Assembly (NCBI GenBank): GCA_038530575.1
Contig: JBCBCP010000005.1
Location: forward strand, 1 to 64,000
From: JBCBCP01 sp038530575
Lineage (GTDB): Bacteria > Pseudomonadota > Alphaproteobacteria > Rhodobacterales > Rhodobacteraceae
Length of the DNA: 64,000 bases
Direction: 5' to 3'
Shown here: one piece after another, positions 51,365 to 60,863 of the stretch
Layout of the letters: every line of letters starts with the position of its first letter
How positions within the stretch are numbered: position 1 is the stretch's first letter
Notes under the pieces: model-generated
Database searches by the model: none
The model's input: only the letters and a program-made list of their open reading frames with translations
Told to the model about the DNA's origin: nothing
Program-made: the position numbers and the translations under genes

Positions 51365-52524
51365 GGCGCGTGTCGATCTTTGGGGCCACCGGGTCCATCG
51401 GGCAGAACACGATCGATCTGATCGCACGTGCGCCGCAGGATTATGACGTCGTTGCACTGACCGGGGCAGGAAACATCGCGCAACTGGCCGCGGATGCGCG
51501 CCGGCTCGGGGCCGAGGTGGCCGTGACAGCCCATGACCACCTGCTCGACGATCTGCGCGCGGCTCTTGCCGGCTCAGGTGTCGAAGCGGCGGCGGGGAGC
51601 CAAGCGCTTGCCGAGGCCGCGGCGCGTCCCGCAGACTGGGTGATGAGCGCGATTGTCGGCGCCGCAGGCCTGCGCCCGGGCCTGATCGCGTTGCAGCAGG
51701 GGGCGACGCTGGCGCTTGCGAACAAGGAATCGCTGGTCTGCGCCGGAGCCCTGATGCTGGAGACGGCGCAGGCGCACGGCGCGCGCCTCTTACCGGTCGA
51801 TAGTGAGCATTCGGCGGTCTTTCAGGCGCTGGTGGGCGAGGAGATGGACGCCGTCGAGCGGGTCATCATCACCGCGTCGGGCGGCGCATTTCGGGACTGG
51901 CCCATCGAAAAATTGGCCAGTGCAACGCTTGATCAAGCCTCGGCCCACCCGAATTGGGATATGGGACAGCGCATCACGATCGACAGCGCGAGCATGTTCA
52001 ACAAGGCCTTGGAACTTATTGAAACAAGAGAATACTTCGGCGTATCCCCAGCGCAAATCGAAGTGCTGGTGCATCCCGAATCCATGATTCATGCCATGGT
52101 CGGCTTCAACGACGGCGCGCTCATGGCCCATGTTGGCCCGCCTGACATGCGTCACGCGATTGGCTACGCGCTGCACTGGCCGGAGCGGCGCGCTCTGCCT
52201 GTTGAACGGCTGGATCTGGCGGCGCTTGGGGCACTGACTTTCCGCGCGCCGGACGAAGTTCGCTGGCCCGCCTTGCGGCTTGCGCGCGAGGTCATGGAAC
52301 GGCGCGGACTGGCTGGCGCAGTGTTCAACGCGGCCAAGGAAACGGCGCTAGACAGCTTTATCGCGGGCGGCTTGCGCTTTCCCCAGATGGCCGAAGTGGT
52401 CGAAGAGGTGCTCAACCTCGTTGATCCCGGCCTCATTGATGCCCCAATGACCCTTGATAACGTCACCCGAGCGGACCAAATCGCACGCAAGGCCGCGCGA
52501 GAGACAATACTAAAAGCAGGTTAG
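51361..52524 (+). CDS. dxr: 1-deoxy-D-xylulose 5-phosphate reductoisomerase
   Basis: 387 residues. The NADPH fold opens with VSIFGATGSIGQNTIDLIA; ALANKESLVCAGALM, LLPVDSEHSAVFQAL, ITASGGAFRDWP, SASMFNKALELIE and VLVHPESMIHAMVGF carry the metal- and substrate-binding residues. It commits DXP to MEP in non-mevalonate isoprenoid synthesis, which feeds uppS upstream. Overlaps cdsA by 4 bases. Confidence 0.97.
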   Translation: MRRVSIFGATGSIGQNTIDLIARAPQDYDVVALTGAGNIAQLAADARRLGAEVAVTAHDHLLDDLRAALAGSGVEAAAGSQALAEAAARPADWVMSAIVGAAGLRPGLIALQQGATLALANKESLVCAGALMLETAQAHGARLLPVDSEHSAVFQALVGEEMDAVERVIITASGGAFRDWPIEKLASATLDQASAHPNWDMGQRITIDSASMFNKALELIETREYFGVSPAQIEVLVHPESMIHAMVGFNDGALMAHVGPPDMRHAIGYALHWPERRALPVERLDLAALGALTFRAPDEVRWPALRLAREVMERRGLAGAVFNAAKETALDSFIAGGLRFPQMAEVVEEVLNLVDPGLIDAPMTLDNVTRADQIARKAARETILKAG

Positions 52525-52529
52525 GCAGC

Positions 52530-53882
52530 ATGGACGGTGTTTTTGGATTGATCCCCGCATTTGGTGGGCTGGCTTGGACGTTGCTGGCATTCGTGGTGGC
52601 GCTGAGCATCATCGTAGCGATCCACGAATACGGCCACTACATCGTCGGGCGCTGGTCGGGCATTCATGCTGACGTGTTTTCCATCGGCTTTGGCCCTGTG
52701 ATCTATTCTCGCGTCGATAAGCGTGGGACGCGCTGGCAGATCGCCGCGCTGCCCCTGGGCGGCTACGTCAAATTCGCCGGTGACGCGAATGCGGCGTCCG
52801 GCAAGGACGAAGACGCGATGGAGGCCGCCGCAGAAGACCCTGCTGCCCTGCGCCGCACGATGCACGGCGCGCCGCTGTGGGCGCGGGCGGCTACGGTTGC
52901 AGCGGGGCCGGTTTTTAACTTTGTTCTTTCCATTGCGGTTTTCGCCGCAGTACTGATGTCGGCCGGAGAAACACGCGATCCGCTCACCGTGGGTGAATTG
53001 CGCCCAATGCCGAATGCTGTTGAGGGGCTTCGCGCAGGGGACGTTATCCTGCAGATCGAAGGCCTCGACGTTCCCGCAGCCGGAAGTGAGGAATACGGCT
53101 CGTTTCTTGAAGCGCTGCCCAGCAAGCCCGTGCTCGATTACACCGTTGAGCGGGATGGGGATCGCATCTTGACACAAGGCCCGTATCTTTTGCCGCCCCT
53201 GGCGGTTGGCGTGTCGCCGCAAACGGCCGCGATGGAGGCGGGGCTTCAGGAAGGCGATGTGATTACCGCGGTGAACGGCACGCCTATCCATGATTTTGAA
53301 CAATTGCGCGACGCGGTCGAAGGATCCGGGGGCGCCGCGCTGGACCTGTCCGTATGGCGCGCGGGCGAGACCCTGCAAAAACAGATGACGCCGAAGCGCA
53401 CGGATGAGCCTGCGCCAGACGGCGGTTTTCGCACGGAATGGCGCATTGGAGTCGCAGGTGGTTGGTCTTTTGAGCCAGCGACAGAGCGCGCCAGCCTTGC
53501 AAGTGCGATCGAAGGCGGCATCGCCCAAACATGGCGTATCATCGACGGCTCGATCACCGGGCTGGGCTACATGATTTCCGGTGCGATCAGCACCTGCAAC
53601 CTCAGCGGTCCCATCGGCATTGCCCAGACATCTGGTGCGATGGCGAGTCAGGGCGTGGTCGATTTCATCTGGTTCATCGCGGTGCTCAGCACAGCCGTCG
53701 GGCTTCTGAACCTCTTTCCCATCCCCGCGTTGGATGGCGGGCATCTCGTATTCTACGCATACGAGGCCGTAACAGGAAAACCGCCAAGCGACACGGCTTT
53801 GCGCATCCTGATGGCCGCCGGGCTTGCGCTGGTTTTGAGCCTGATGGTCTTTGCCCTCGGGAACGACATCTTCTGCCCCTGA
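52530..53882 (+). CDS. rseP: Site-2 zinc metalloprotease RseP
   Basis: 450 residues. The zinc motif HEYGH is at 32-36 in the first membrane segment. Two PDZ-like regions occupy the periplasmic middle (about 125-290), with the second around GVSPQTAAMEAGLQEGDVIT. The C-terminal NLFPIPALDGGHL supplies the third metal ligand. It cleaves membrane-bound anti-sigma factors and signal peptides, linking envelope stress to the adjacent bamA. It lies 5 bases after dxr. Confidence 0.95.
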   Translation: MDGVFGLIPAFGGLAWTLLAFVVALSIIVAIHEYGHYIVGRWSGIHADVFSIGFGPVIYSRVDKRGTRWQIAALPLGGYVKFAGDANAASGKDEDAMEAAAEDPAALRRTMHGAPLWARAATVAAGPVFNFVLSIAVFAAVLMSAGETRDPLTVGELRPMPNAVEGLRAGDVILQIEGLDVPAAGSEEYGSFLEALPSKPVLDYTVERDGDRILTQGPYLLPPLAVGVSPQTAAMEAGLQEGDVITAVNGTPIHDFEQLRDAVEGSGGAALDLSVWRAGETLQKQMTPKRTDEPAPDGGFRTEWRIGVAGGWSFEPATERASLASAIEGGIAQTWRIIDGSITGLGYMISGAISTCNLSGPIGIAQTSGAMASQGVVDFIWFIAVLSTAVGLLNLFPIPALDGGHLVFYAYEAVTGKPPSDTALRILMAAGLALVLSLMVFALGNDIFCP

Positions 53883-53968
53883 GGTATCTGCCTTAAAATT
53901 GCCTTAATTGGCGCAACAAGGCGCCGCATTGCGGCTCTATACCTCGTGGCGAGTGGGAAGGGTTGAAC

Positions 53969-54094
53969 ATGCAAACAATTACACGTGGATATCGGGGCCT
54001 CAGCCTCTTGATGCTCCTGAATTGGGATCGCGCGCTTTATATTGCGACGATTGCTGGCGCGCTCTGGGCGGGGGCCTGGATCGGCAGCCTCTAG
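53969..54094 (+). CDS. Small membrane protein (41 residues)
   Basis: Reads MQTITRGYRGLSLLMLLNWD, then RALYIATIAGALWAGAWIGS, ending in L-TAG. A GGAAGGG ribosome site lies upstream. One hydrophobic helix spans the C-terminal half. Its position between rseP and bamA, followed by a strong terminator, and its composition suggest a conserved short gene; I recall similar short proteins in related genomes but cannot verify this here. Function unknown. Confidence 0.6.
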   Translation: MQTITRGYRGLSLLMLLNWDRALYIATIAGALWAGAWIGSL

Positions 54095-54125
54095 CGGCGA
54101 CGCAGTAAGCGAACATGACAAATGA

Positions 54126-54149
54126 GCCTGCCGGTCCCGGCAGGCTTTT
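54126..54149 (+). terminator. Rho-independent terminator before bamA
   Basis: GCCTGCCGG-TC-CCGGCAGGC followed by TTTT. It ends the rseP/small-protein transcript and implies that bamA has its own promoter or is reached by read-through. Confidence 0.85.
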
Positions 54150-54195
54150 CCCGTTTTGACAACCCCTTGTGGTTTGGCTAGTGAAGACCCACTGG

Positions 54196-56577
54196 ATGTC
54201 TGTTGAAGTGGGCTTTGCTATGGACCTTGGGGGAAGGTGCGGCACTGCCGCGCGAACGTTGCGCGGTGCCGTTTTGGTTTCGGTCTTTAAGGCCTTTGCG
54301 GTTTTCCTTTCGGTTTCCGCTACTTGGGTCCTCGTTGCTCCCCCAGCACAGGCGCAAAGCTTTACGTTTTCCCGCATTGATATCGAAGGCAACGCGCGCA
54401 TCGGGCGCTCTGCCATCCTGAGCCAGGCTGGAATCGCACCTGGCCAGACCGTGTCAGCCGGTCAGTTGAACGACGCGTTTCAGAACCTGAACAATTCGGG
54501 CCTCTTTGAGAGCGTATCGCTTACGCCCCAAGGCTCCACCTTGCGTATCGTTGTTGTTGAGTTCCCGACAATCAACCGGATCAATTTCGAGGGCAATCGC
54601 CGCATCGATAATGATGCTTTGCGTGCCGTCATCACCAGTTCGGAGCGGCGGGTGTTCAACCCAGCGCAGGCCGAACGTGACGCGGCAGGGATCGCCGAAG
54701 CTTATGCAAATGCGGGTCGGATCGCAGCACGTGTTACCCCACGGATCATCAAACGCCGCGACAACCGCGTTGATCTCGTGTTCGAGATTTTCGAAGGCGA
54801 CGTCGTGGAGATTGAGCGGCTGAGCTTCGTCGGGAACCGCGTTTTTTCCGACCGCCGTTTGCGCCGCGTGGTGGATACCAAGCAGGCGGGCCTCTTCCGG
54901 CAATTGATCCAGGCGGACACGCTGGTCGAGGATCGCATCCAGTTTGACCAGCAATTGCTGCGCGATTTCTATCTGAGCCGCGGTTATGTCGACTTCCGCG
55001 TGAACTCCGTAAACGCGCAGCTGACCGAAGAGCGTGACGGCTATTTCCTGGTGTTCAACATCCAGGAGGGGCAACAGTTTTCGTTCGGCGAGATCACGGT
55101 CACGTCGGACATCCCAGACCTAGACCCATTTGAGTACGAACAAATCATCAAGATACGTCCGGGTGTTGTCTACTCGCCGACCTTGGTGGAGGCAGAAATT
55201 GCGCGCATGGAGCGGCTTGGCATCCGCAACTCGGTGGATTTCCTGCGGGTCGAGCCGCGCGTGACGCGCAACGATCGTGCGCTGACCCTCGATGTGGAAT
55301 TTGTGCTCAGCCGCGGACCGCGGGTGTTTGTCGAGAGGATTGATATCGAAGGCAACACAACAACACTGGACCGCGTGATCCGACGCCAGTTCGAGATTGC
55401 AGAAGGCGACCCGTTCAACCCGCGCCAGATCCGGGAAAGCGCAGAACGTATTCGCGCGCTGGACTATTTTGCGCAGGCCGACGTCGCGGCACGCGAAGGC
55501 TCAACGCCCGAGCAGGTGATCGTCGACGTCGACCTTGAGGAAAAGCCGACAGGCTCGCTGAGCTTTGGCGGTACGTTCTCCAATACAAACGGCTTCGGCC
55601 TTGCCATCAGTTTCAGTGAAACAAACTTCGTTGGTCGCGGGCAAACGCTGCGCCTTGATGTTTCGACGGCTGAAGAGGCAAACGCCTATGGTATCCAGTT
55701 CATCGAGCCAGCATTCTTGGGCCGTGATGTGGCCTTTGGGTTCGAAGCGCGCGCGCTGACGGGCAGCAGTTCCTTCTTTACCCATGACACCGAGCGGTTC
55801 ACGCTGCGGCCCAGCCTGACCTTCCCGACCTCTGAGAACGGCCGTTTGCAGCTGCGCTACAGCTACACAGACACCGAAATGGTTGCGCGCGACCCCAATA
55901 ATGCGGGGGTCATCCAGGCCAACGAGATTTTGGTCGGCGGTCAGACGGCGAGTTCGATCGGCTATACCTACACCTTCGACACGCGCCTGACCGGCCTGAA
56001 CCCCAACGCAGGGGTGCTGTTCGAGTTTGGCCAGGATTTTGCCGGGCTGGGCGGTGATGCCGACTATATCCGGACCACCGCGCGGGCCGTGGCGCAGACC
56101 AAGATTTTTAATGAAGAGGTCACCCTGCGGGCCACGCTTGAGGGCGGCGCGTTGGCATGGAATGGCGGCGTCAACCGCACTATCGATCGCTTCGTCCTCG
56201 ATCCGTCCATCATCCGCGGCTTCGAACCGGGTGGGATCGGGCCGCGGGATCAGTCCGGTACGGCCAACGATGCGCTTGGCGGCAATCTCTATATCGCCGC
56301 ACGGTTTGAGGCCGAATTCCCGCTGGGCCTGCCCGAGGAATACGGAATCATGGGTGCGGTGTTCTACGACGTCGGTAACCTTTGGGATCTTGATGGTGCC
56401 AACCTTGCTGGCGGTACGGTTGTCGGCGAAAGCGGCTCTTTCCGCCATGTGATCGGCTTTTCGATCCTGTGGGACACCCCTGTGGGCCCGCTGCGGTTCA
56501 ACTTCACCGATGCGATCAAGAAAGAAGCCTTTGACCGCGAGCAAAGCTTTGATCTGACGCTCACGACGCGGTTCTGA
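54196..56577 (+). CDS. bamA: Outer membrane protein assembly factor BamA
   Basis: About 793 residues. A signal segment (KAFAVFLSVSATWVLVAPPA, then QAQS) precedes five POTRA domains (to about residue 430; FTFSRIDIEGNARIGRSAIL, INRINFEGNRRIDNDALRAV, VEIERLSFVGNRVFSDRRLR and similar). The C-terminal beta-barrel has the lid motif IRGFEPGGIGPR and a terminal Phe (TLTTRF). BamA inserts barrel proteins in the outer membrane. Possible starts are 54169 (GTG), 54196 and 54220 (ATG); none has a strong ribosome site. Confidence 0.96.
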   Translation: MSVEVGFAMDLGGRCGTAARTLRGAVLVSVFKAFAVFLSVSATWVLVAPPAQAQSFTFSRIDIEGNARIGRSAILSQAGIAPGQTVSAGQLNDAFQNLNNSGLFESVSLTPQGSTLRIVVVEFPTINRINFEGNRRIDNDALRAVITSSERRVFNPAQAERDAAGIAEAYANAGRIAARVTPRIIKRRDNRVDLVFEIFEGDVVEIERLSFVGNRVFSDRRLRRVVDTKQAGLFRQLIQADTLVEDRIQFDQQLLRDFYLSRGYVDFRVNSVNAQLTEERDGYFLVFNIQEGQQFSFGEITVTSDIPDLDPFEYEQIIKIRPGVVYSPTLVEAEIARMERLGIRNSVDFLRVEPRVTRNDRALTLDVEFVLSRGPRVFVERIDIEGNTTTLDRVIRRQFEIAEGDPFNPRQIRESAERIRALDYFAQADVAAREGSTPEQVIVDVDLEEKPTGSLSFGGTFSNTNGFGLAISFSETNFVGRGQTLRLDVSTAEEANAYGIQFIEPAFLGRDVAFGFEARALTGSSSFFTHDTERFTLRPSLTFPTSENGRLQLRYSYTDTEMVARDPNNAGVIQANEILVGGQTASSIGYTYTFDTRLTGLNPNAGVLFEFGQDFAGLGGDADYIRTTARAVAQTKIFNEEVTLRATLEGGALAWNGGVNRTIDRFVLDPSIIRGFEPGGIGPRDQSGTANDALGGNLYIAARFEAEFPLGLPEEYGIMGAVFYDVGNLWDLDGANLAGGTVVGESGSFRHVIGFSILWDTPVGPLRFNFTDAIKKEAFDREQSFDLTLTTRF

Positions 56578-56584
56578 CGGAGCG

Positions 56585-57127
56585 GTGCGGGCGGTGGTGC
56601 TTACACGCCGTTTGCTGCTGACAGGTGCGATGGCCTGGAGCAGTTCGGCGTGGGCGCAAGAACCAGCCGCGCCGCAAAGCCCGATCCTGACGGTCGACAG
56701 CCAACGCCTCTTCACGGGAAGCGCGTTTGGCCAACGCGTGGCCTCGGAAATCGAAGCGCGCGGCGCGGCGCTGGCGCAGGAAAACCAGCGCATCGCGGCC
56801 GAACTTGCGGCCGAAGAACGCGACCTGACCGAACGCCGTTCCACGCTTCCCTCGGATGAATTCCGTGCTTTGGCAGATGCTTACGACGAAAAGGTACAGG
56901 CGACCCGCCGCGCCCAACTGACCAAGTCGGACGAACTTGATGCCTATGCCGCGGCGCAGGAACGCACGTTTCTGACGGCGGCGGCACCTGTACTTGAAGC
57001 CCTTATGCGCGAAGCTGGCGCGCTTATCGTGCTCGAAAAAGACCGGACGTTGCTGTCTGCCACGGCCATTGAGGTCACGGACATCGCCATCGCGCGGATT
57101 GATGCCGCCATCGGCGATGGCACCTGA
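56585..57127 (+). CDS. OmpH/Skp-family periplasmic chaperone
   Basis: 180 residues from a GTG at 56585. A signal peptide ends near SSSAWA-QEP. The body is largely coiled-coil (about 50-130, rich in A, E, R and K: IEARGAALAQENQRIAAELA; LSKSDEL-like turn), as in Skp, which holds unfolded outer-membrane proteins for BamA. It starts 7 bases after bamA, the standard order. Sequence is divergent, as is common for this family. Confidence 0.85.
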   Translation: MRAVVLTRRLLLTGAMAWSSSAWAQEPAAPQSPILTVDSQRLFTGSAFGQRVASEIEARGAALAQENQRIAAELAAEERDLTERRSTLPSDEFRALADAYDEKVQATRRAQLTKSDELDAYAAAQERTFLTAAAPVLEALMREAGALIVLEKDRTLLSATAIEVTDIAIARIDAAIGDGT

Positions 57128-57189
57128 CCTGCTTGCCCCGCTGTACCGCTGCCTGATAGGCAGGCTTCGACAAAACAAGGCCCGAGCAT

Positions 57190-57654
57190 ATGACTGACCT
57201 CCTGACCGCCGATATCGGCCTGATCCAGCGGATCATCCCGCACCGCTACCCGTTCCTGCTTGTGGATAAGGTCGTGGATATTGACGGCTACGCCTCGGCC
57301 ACTGGCATCAAGAACGTGACCATGAACGAGCCACATTTCCAGGGCCATTTCCCGGGTAAACCGATCATGCCAGGCGTCACGATTGTCGAGGCGATGGCGC
57401 AGACGGCGGCGGTCATGGTCGGCACGGCGCTTGACCTCGCGGACAAGAATTTCCTTGTCTATTTTATGGCGATTGAGACCTGCAAGTTCCGCCGCATGGT
57501 GGTTCCGGGCGATGTGCTCGAGCTGAAGCTGACGACAGTACGCGGTAAGCCGGGGGCCAAAGTCTGGAAATTCAGCGGCGTCGCGGAAGTTGAGGGCGAA
57601 ATGGCCTGCGAAGTGGCCTTTACCGCCATGATGGATCTGCCCAAGGACGCCTGA
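57190..57654 (+). CDS. fabZ: 3-hydroxyacyl-ACP dehydratase FabZ
   Basis: 154 residues. The hot-dog fold carries the catalytic His in HFQGHFPGKPIMPGV and Glu in IVEAMAQTAAVM; RIIPHRYPFLLVDKV is the usual opening. It dehydrates 3-hydroxyacyl-ACP in fatty acid synthesis and competes with lipid A synthesis for its substrate. It stands 3 bases before lpxA, the conserved arrangement. Confidence 0.97.
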   Translation: MTDLLTADIGLIQRIIPHRYPFLLVDKVVDIDGYASATGIKNVTMNEPHFQGHFPGKPIMPGVTIVEAMAQTAAVMVGTALDLADKNFLVYFMAIETCKFRRMVVPGDVLELKLTTVRGKPGAKVWKFSGVAEVEGEMACEVAFTAMMDLPKDA

Positions 57655-57657
57655 TCG

Positions 57658-58437
57658 ATGCCCATCCACCCCTCCGCCGTTATCGAGGATGGCGCGCAAA
57701 TCGACGCCAGCGCGACGGTTGGCCCGTTCTGCGTCGTCGGCCCGCAGGTAACGCTTGGCCCAGGGGTCGAGCTGAAGAGTCATGTAGTCATCACCGGCCA
57801 AACGCGCGTGGGTGAGGGTACGGTGATTTTCCCCTTCGCCGTGATCGGGGAGATTCCGCAGGACCTGAAGTTCAAGGGCGAGGACAGCCGGCTGGAGATC
57901 GGCGCGCGGAACCGAATTCGCGAGCACGTCACGATGAACGCAGGCACCGAGGGTGGCGGCGGTGTGACCAAAGTGGGTGATGATGGGCTTTTCATGGCGG
58001 GCTGCCATATCGCGCATGATGCTCAGATCGGCGACCGTGTCATTGTTGTGAACTCGGCGGCTGTTGCGGGCCACTGCGTGTTGGAAGACGACGTGATCGT
58101 CGGGGGCCTTTCTGGCATACACCAGTGGGTCCGTGTGGGCCGCGGGGCCATCATCGGCGCAGTCACGATGGTGACCCATGATGTCATTCCCTACGGTCTC
58201 GTGCAGGCGGATCGGGGGCGGCTCGACGGGCTGAACCTTGTGGGGCTCAAGCGCAAGGGCGTGGCGCGCAGTGACATCACGGCCCTGCGCGCGGCCTTCC
58301 AGATGCTGGCCCAGGGCGAGGGCAGCTTTCAGGAGCGCGCATCGCGGCTTGGCGCAGAAGCAGACAGCGCATATGTCAAACGGATCGTGGATTTCGTGAC
58401 ATCCGCCTCTGACCGGTCCTTCCTGACGCCAAAATGA
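57658..58437 (+). CDS. lpxA: UDP-N-acetylglucosamine acyltransferase LpxA
   Basis: 259 residues. A left-handed beta helix of hexapeptide repeats occupies residues about 1-190 (IHPSAVIEDGAQIDASATVG; GGCHIAHDA-type block AGCHIAHDAQIGDRVIVV, with the catalytic His). A C-terminal helical region follows (GLNLVGLKRKGVARSDITAL). It performs the first step of lipid A synthesis. Overlaps lpxI by 4 bases. Confidence 0.97.
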   Translation: MPIHPSAVIEDGAQIDASATVGPFCVVGPQVTLGPGVELKSHVVITGQTRVGEGTVIFPFAVIGEIPQDLKFKGEDSRLEIGARNRIREHVTMNAGTEGGGGVTKVGDDGLFMAGCHIAHDAQIGDRVIVVNSAAVAGHCVLEDDVIVGGLSGIHQWVRVGRGAIIGAVTMVTHDVIPYGLVQADRGRLDGLNLVGLKRKGVARSDITALRAAFQMLAQGEGSFQERASRLGAEADSAYVKRIVDFVTSASDRSFLTPK

Positions 58438-59234
58438 CGGGTCGGCTTGCACTCATCGTCGGAAAGGGCGCTTTGCCGGCCCGTGTTGCTTCGGCGCAGG
58501 ACGCACCGCCGCTGATCGCCATGCTGACAGGGAACCCGCCCGACGGGCTTGAACCAGATCTTGAATTCCGGGTGGAGACCATCGGCTCGCTTCTGGTTGA
58601 TCTGGGCAAGCGCGGGGTGACGGAGGTGTGCCTGTGCGGTGCGATTGATCGGCCGCAGTTGGATCCCGCGGCGCTGGACGATGAGACCGCGCCGCTGGTG
58701 CCCCTTCTCATGCAGGCTGCGGGGCAGGGGGATGATGCCGCGCTGCGCGCCATTATGGGCCTTTTTGAACAGACGGGGTTCACGGTGCGCGCCGCGCACG
58801 AGTTGGCACCCGATATCGTTGCACCGCCGGGCGTGCTGTCTGAAAAATGGCCAGACGGTCAGATGCGCAGCGATGCGGCGCGCGGGGCGGCTATACTGGC
58901 GGCACTCGCGCCTCTGGATGTCGGACAAGCGGTTGTCGTCGGTCAGGGCCAGGTTCTGGGCATAGAAACCATTGCCGGGACCGATGCGCTGATCGCTGGC
59001 CTGCCCGATGTTCCGCAACGTGCCGGCGCAGTTCTGATCAAAGGTCCAAAGATTGGACAAGACGCACGCGCTGACATGCCCACGATTGGTCCCGCGACCA
59101 TGACAGCGGCGCATGCGGCTGGGATGGCCGGCGTGGTGATTGACGCAGGTGACGTGATCTTGCTCGAGCCCGACCGCTGCGCGGCACTGGCGGATGAATA
59201 CGGGCTGGTCCTGTGGTCACGCACGGGCGACTGA
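58434..59234 (+). CDS. lpxI: UDP-2,3-diacylglucosamine diphosphatase LpxI
   Basis: 266 residues of the LpxI (former DUF1009) family: LALIVGKGALPARVASAQ at the start, LVDLGKRGVTEVCLCGAIDR in the middle, and the C-terminal AVVVGQGQVLGIETIAGTDA and VLIKGPKIGQDARADMPTIG blocks. It replaces LpxH in many alphaproteobacteria, hydrolysing UDP-diacyl-GlcN to lipid X. Placement between lpxA and lpxB supports this. One base separates it from lpxB. Confidence 0.94.
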   Translation: MTGRLALIVGKGALPARVASAQDAPPLIAMLTGNPPDGLEPDLEFRVETIGSLLVDLGKRGVTEVCLCGAIDRPQLDPAALDDETAPLVPLLMQAAGQGDDAALRAIMGLFEQTGFTVRAAHELAPDIVAPPGVLSEKWPDGQMRSDAARGAAILAALAPLDVGQAVVVGQGQVLGIETIAGTDALIAGLPDVPQRAGAVLIKGPKIGQDARADMPTIGPATMTAAHAAGMAGVVIDAGDVILLEPDRCAALADEYGLVLWSRTGD

Positions 59235-59235
59235 C

Positions 59236-60414
59236 ATGCGCGTTTTCCTGATCGCGGGCGAGGCGTCCGGCGACAAGCTGGGCGGCGCCTTGATGGCCGG
59301 TCTGCGCGATCTGGTGGCCGCGCCGCAATTCGAAGGGGTTGGCGGCGCGCTGATGCAGGCGCAGGGCCTGACCAGCCTGTTCGAGATGTCAGAGCTCAGC
59401 GTGATGGGCCTGGCCGAAGTGCTGCCGAAATACCGCCACCTCAAGCGGCGCATCGCGCAGACAGCAGACGCGGTGCTTGCCGCGCGTCCCGATGTCCTGA
59501 TCACCATCGACAGCCCTGACTTCTGCCTGCGTGTGGCCAAGATCGTCAAGGCGCAGGCGGATATCCGTGTTGTGCACTACGTCGCGCCCTCAGTCTGGGC
59601 ATGGCGGCCGGGGCGGGCGGAAAAGATGGCGCGGCACGTCGATCAGGTCCTGGCGCTCTTGCCGTTCGAGCCGCCGTTCATGGAGGCTGCCGGGGTGGCA
59701 TGCGATTTTGTCGGTCATCCGGTCGTCGCTGAACCCCAGCCAAGCGCCGAAGAGGTTGCCGCCCTGCGTGCCAGGCTTGATCTGCAGGGCGCCGCGCCGC
59801 TCATCCTTGCGCTGCCCGGCTCGCGCCGGGGCGAAATTGTGCGGCTTGGACCGCGCCTAGGGGCCGCGCTGGCGCCGGTCATCGCAAAGCACCCCGGCGC
59901 ACGGGTGCTCGTACCGGCCGCCCGCGCGGTGGTGCCGGAGGTGCAGGCGCTGGTCGAAGGTTGGCCCGGCGCGCCGGTAGTTCTGGACCCGACCGGCCAG
60001 CCAGTGGACGCGGCGGAGGCGGCCAAGCGCACCGCTTTTGCCGCGGCGGATGTTGCCCTTGCCACGTCCGGGACCGTGGCGCTTGAGCTGGCGGCAGCGG
60101 CCACGCCGATGGTGAGTGTGTTCGATCTGAACCGCCTCAGTCGCCTGATCGTGCAACACCTGATTCGCCGCCACCCCGGCAGTCTGGTCACACCGGACCG
60201 AGGCAACCTGATCAACATTGTGACAAACAGCGACGTGGTCCCCGAACTGATCGGCGCGCGCGCGGTGCCGGGCCTCATGAGCGATGCCATGTTGCGCCTG
60301 ATTGATGCCCCGGACGCGCAGCGCGCGGCCATGGCCGAAGTGATGCGTATCTTGGGGCAGGGCGGTGAAGACCCAGGGCTGCGGGCCGCCCGCGCCGTGC
60401 TTGCGCGGCTTTAG
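59236..60414 (+). CDS. lpxB: Lipid-A-disaccharide synthase
   Basis: 392 residues. MRVFLIAGEASGDKLGGALM, SELSVMGLAEVLPKYRHLKR, VHYVAPSVWAWRPGRAEKMA, LPGSRRGEIVRLGPRLGAAL and LATSGTVALELAAAATPMV are diagnostic. It joins lipid X and UDP-diacyl-GlcN. The start at 59236 is set by its position one base after the lpxI stop. Ends with a 4-base overlap on the convergent cupin gene. Confidence 0.97.
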   Translation: MRVFLIAGEASGDKLGGALMAGLRDLVAAPQFEGVGGALMQAQGLTSLFEMSELSVMGLAEVLPKYRHLKRRIAQTADAVLAARPDVLITIDSPDFCLRVAKIVKAQADIRVVHYVAPSVWAWRPGRAEKMARHVDQVLALLPFEPPFMEAAGVACDFVGHPVVAEPQPSAEEVAALRARLDLQGAAPLILALPGSRRGEIVRLGPRLGAALAPVIAKHPGARVLVPAARAVVPEVQALVEGWPGAPVVLDPTGQPVDAAEAAKRTAFAAADVALATSGTVALELAAAATPMVSVFDLNRLSRLIVQHLIRRHPGSLVTPDRGNLINIVTNSDVVPELIGARAVPGLMSDAMLRLIDAPDAQRAAMAEVMRILGQGGEDPGLRAARAVLARL

Positions 60415-60824
60415 GGGATATCAAAGCCCGGGCGCGCCAGCGTAAACCCGTCAAAGGTGAAGCCGGGGCTCACAAAACAGCTGACCAGCGAATAGGCGCC
60501 CGTGGTCTGAGCGCTTTGCCAGTGGTCCTTTGGCACGACGATCTGCGGCGCGCCCTTGGATAGATCAGGGGCCAGCTTGTGCACCTGCGCCGGGCCAGTA
60601 TCCCGCGCCGCAATCCGCAGCGTCAACGGCGCCCCATCATGCCATAGCCATAGCTCATCCGCGTCTACACGGTGCCAATGGCTCCGCTCTCCGGCGCACA
60701 GCAGGAAATAGATGCAGGTGGCCAACGGCCGTCCATCGCCCGGCGCCGCCCATGTTTGTCTGTAATGGCCGCCCTCGGGATGCGGGGCGAGTGACAGTCG
60801 GTCGATGATCTCTTGCGGGTCCAT
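60411..60824 (-). CDS. DUF985/cupin-type protein
   Basis: 137 residues. The conserved pattern APHPEGGHYRQTW, ATCIYFLLCAGERSHWHRVD, ELWLWHDGAPL and YSLVSCFVSPGFTFDGFTLA matches the DUF985 cupin family. Histidines in SHWHR and the E in DELW resemble a cupin metal site. Function unknown. It is convergent with lpxB and divergent from the oxidoreductase that follows. Confidence 0.85.
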   Translation of the reverse strand: MDPQEIIDRLSLAPHPEGGHYRQTWAAPGDGRPLATCIYFLLCAGERSHWHRVDADELWLWHDGAPLTLRIAARDTGPAQVHKLAPDLSKGAPQIVVPKDHWQSAQTTGAYSLVSCFVSPGFTFDGFTLARPGFDIP

Positions 60825-60863
60825 GTGCGCAAGCTAGGCTGTCGCGGCAGTCAGGAGCAAGCC

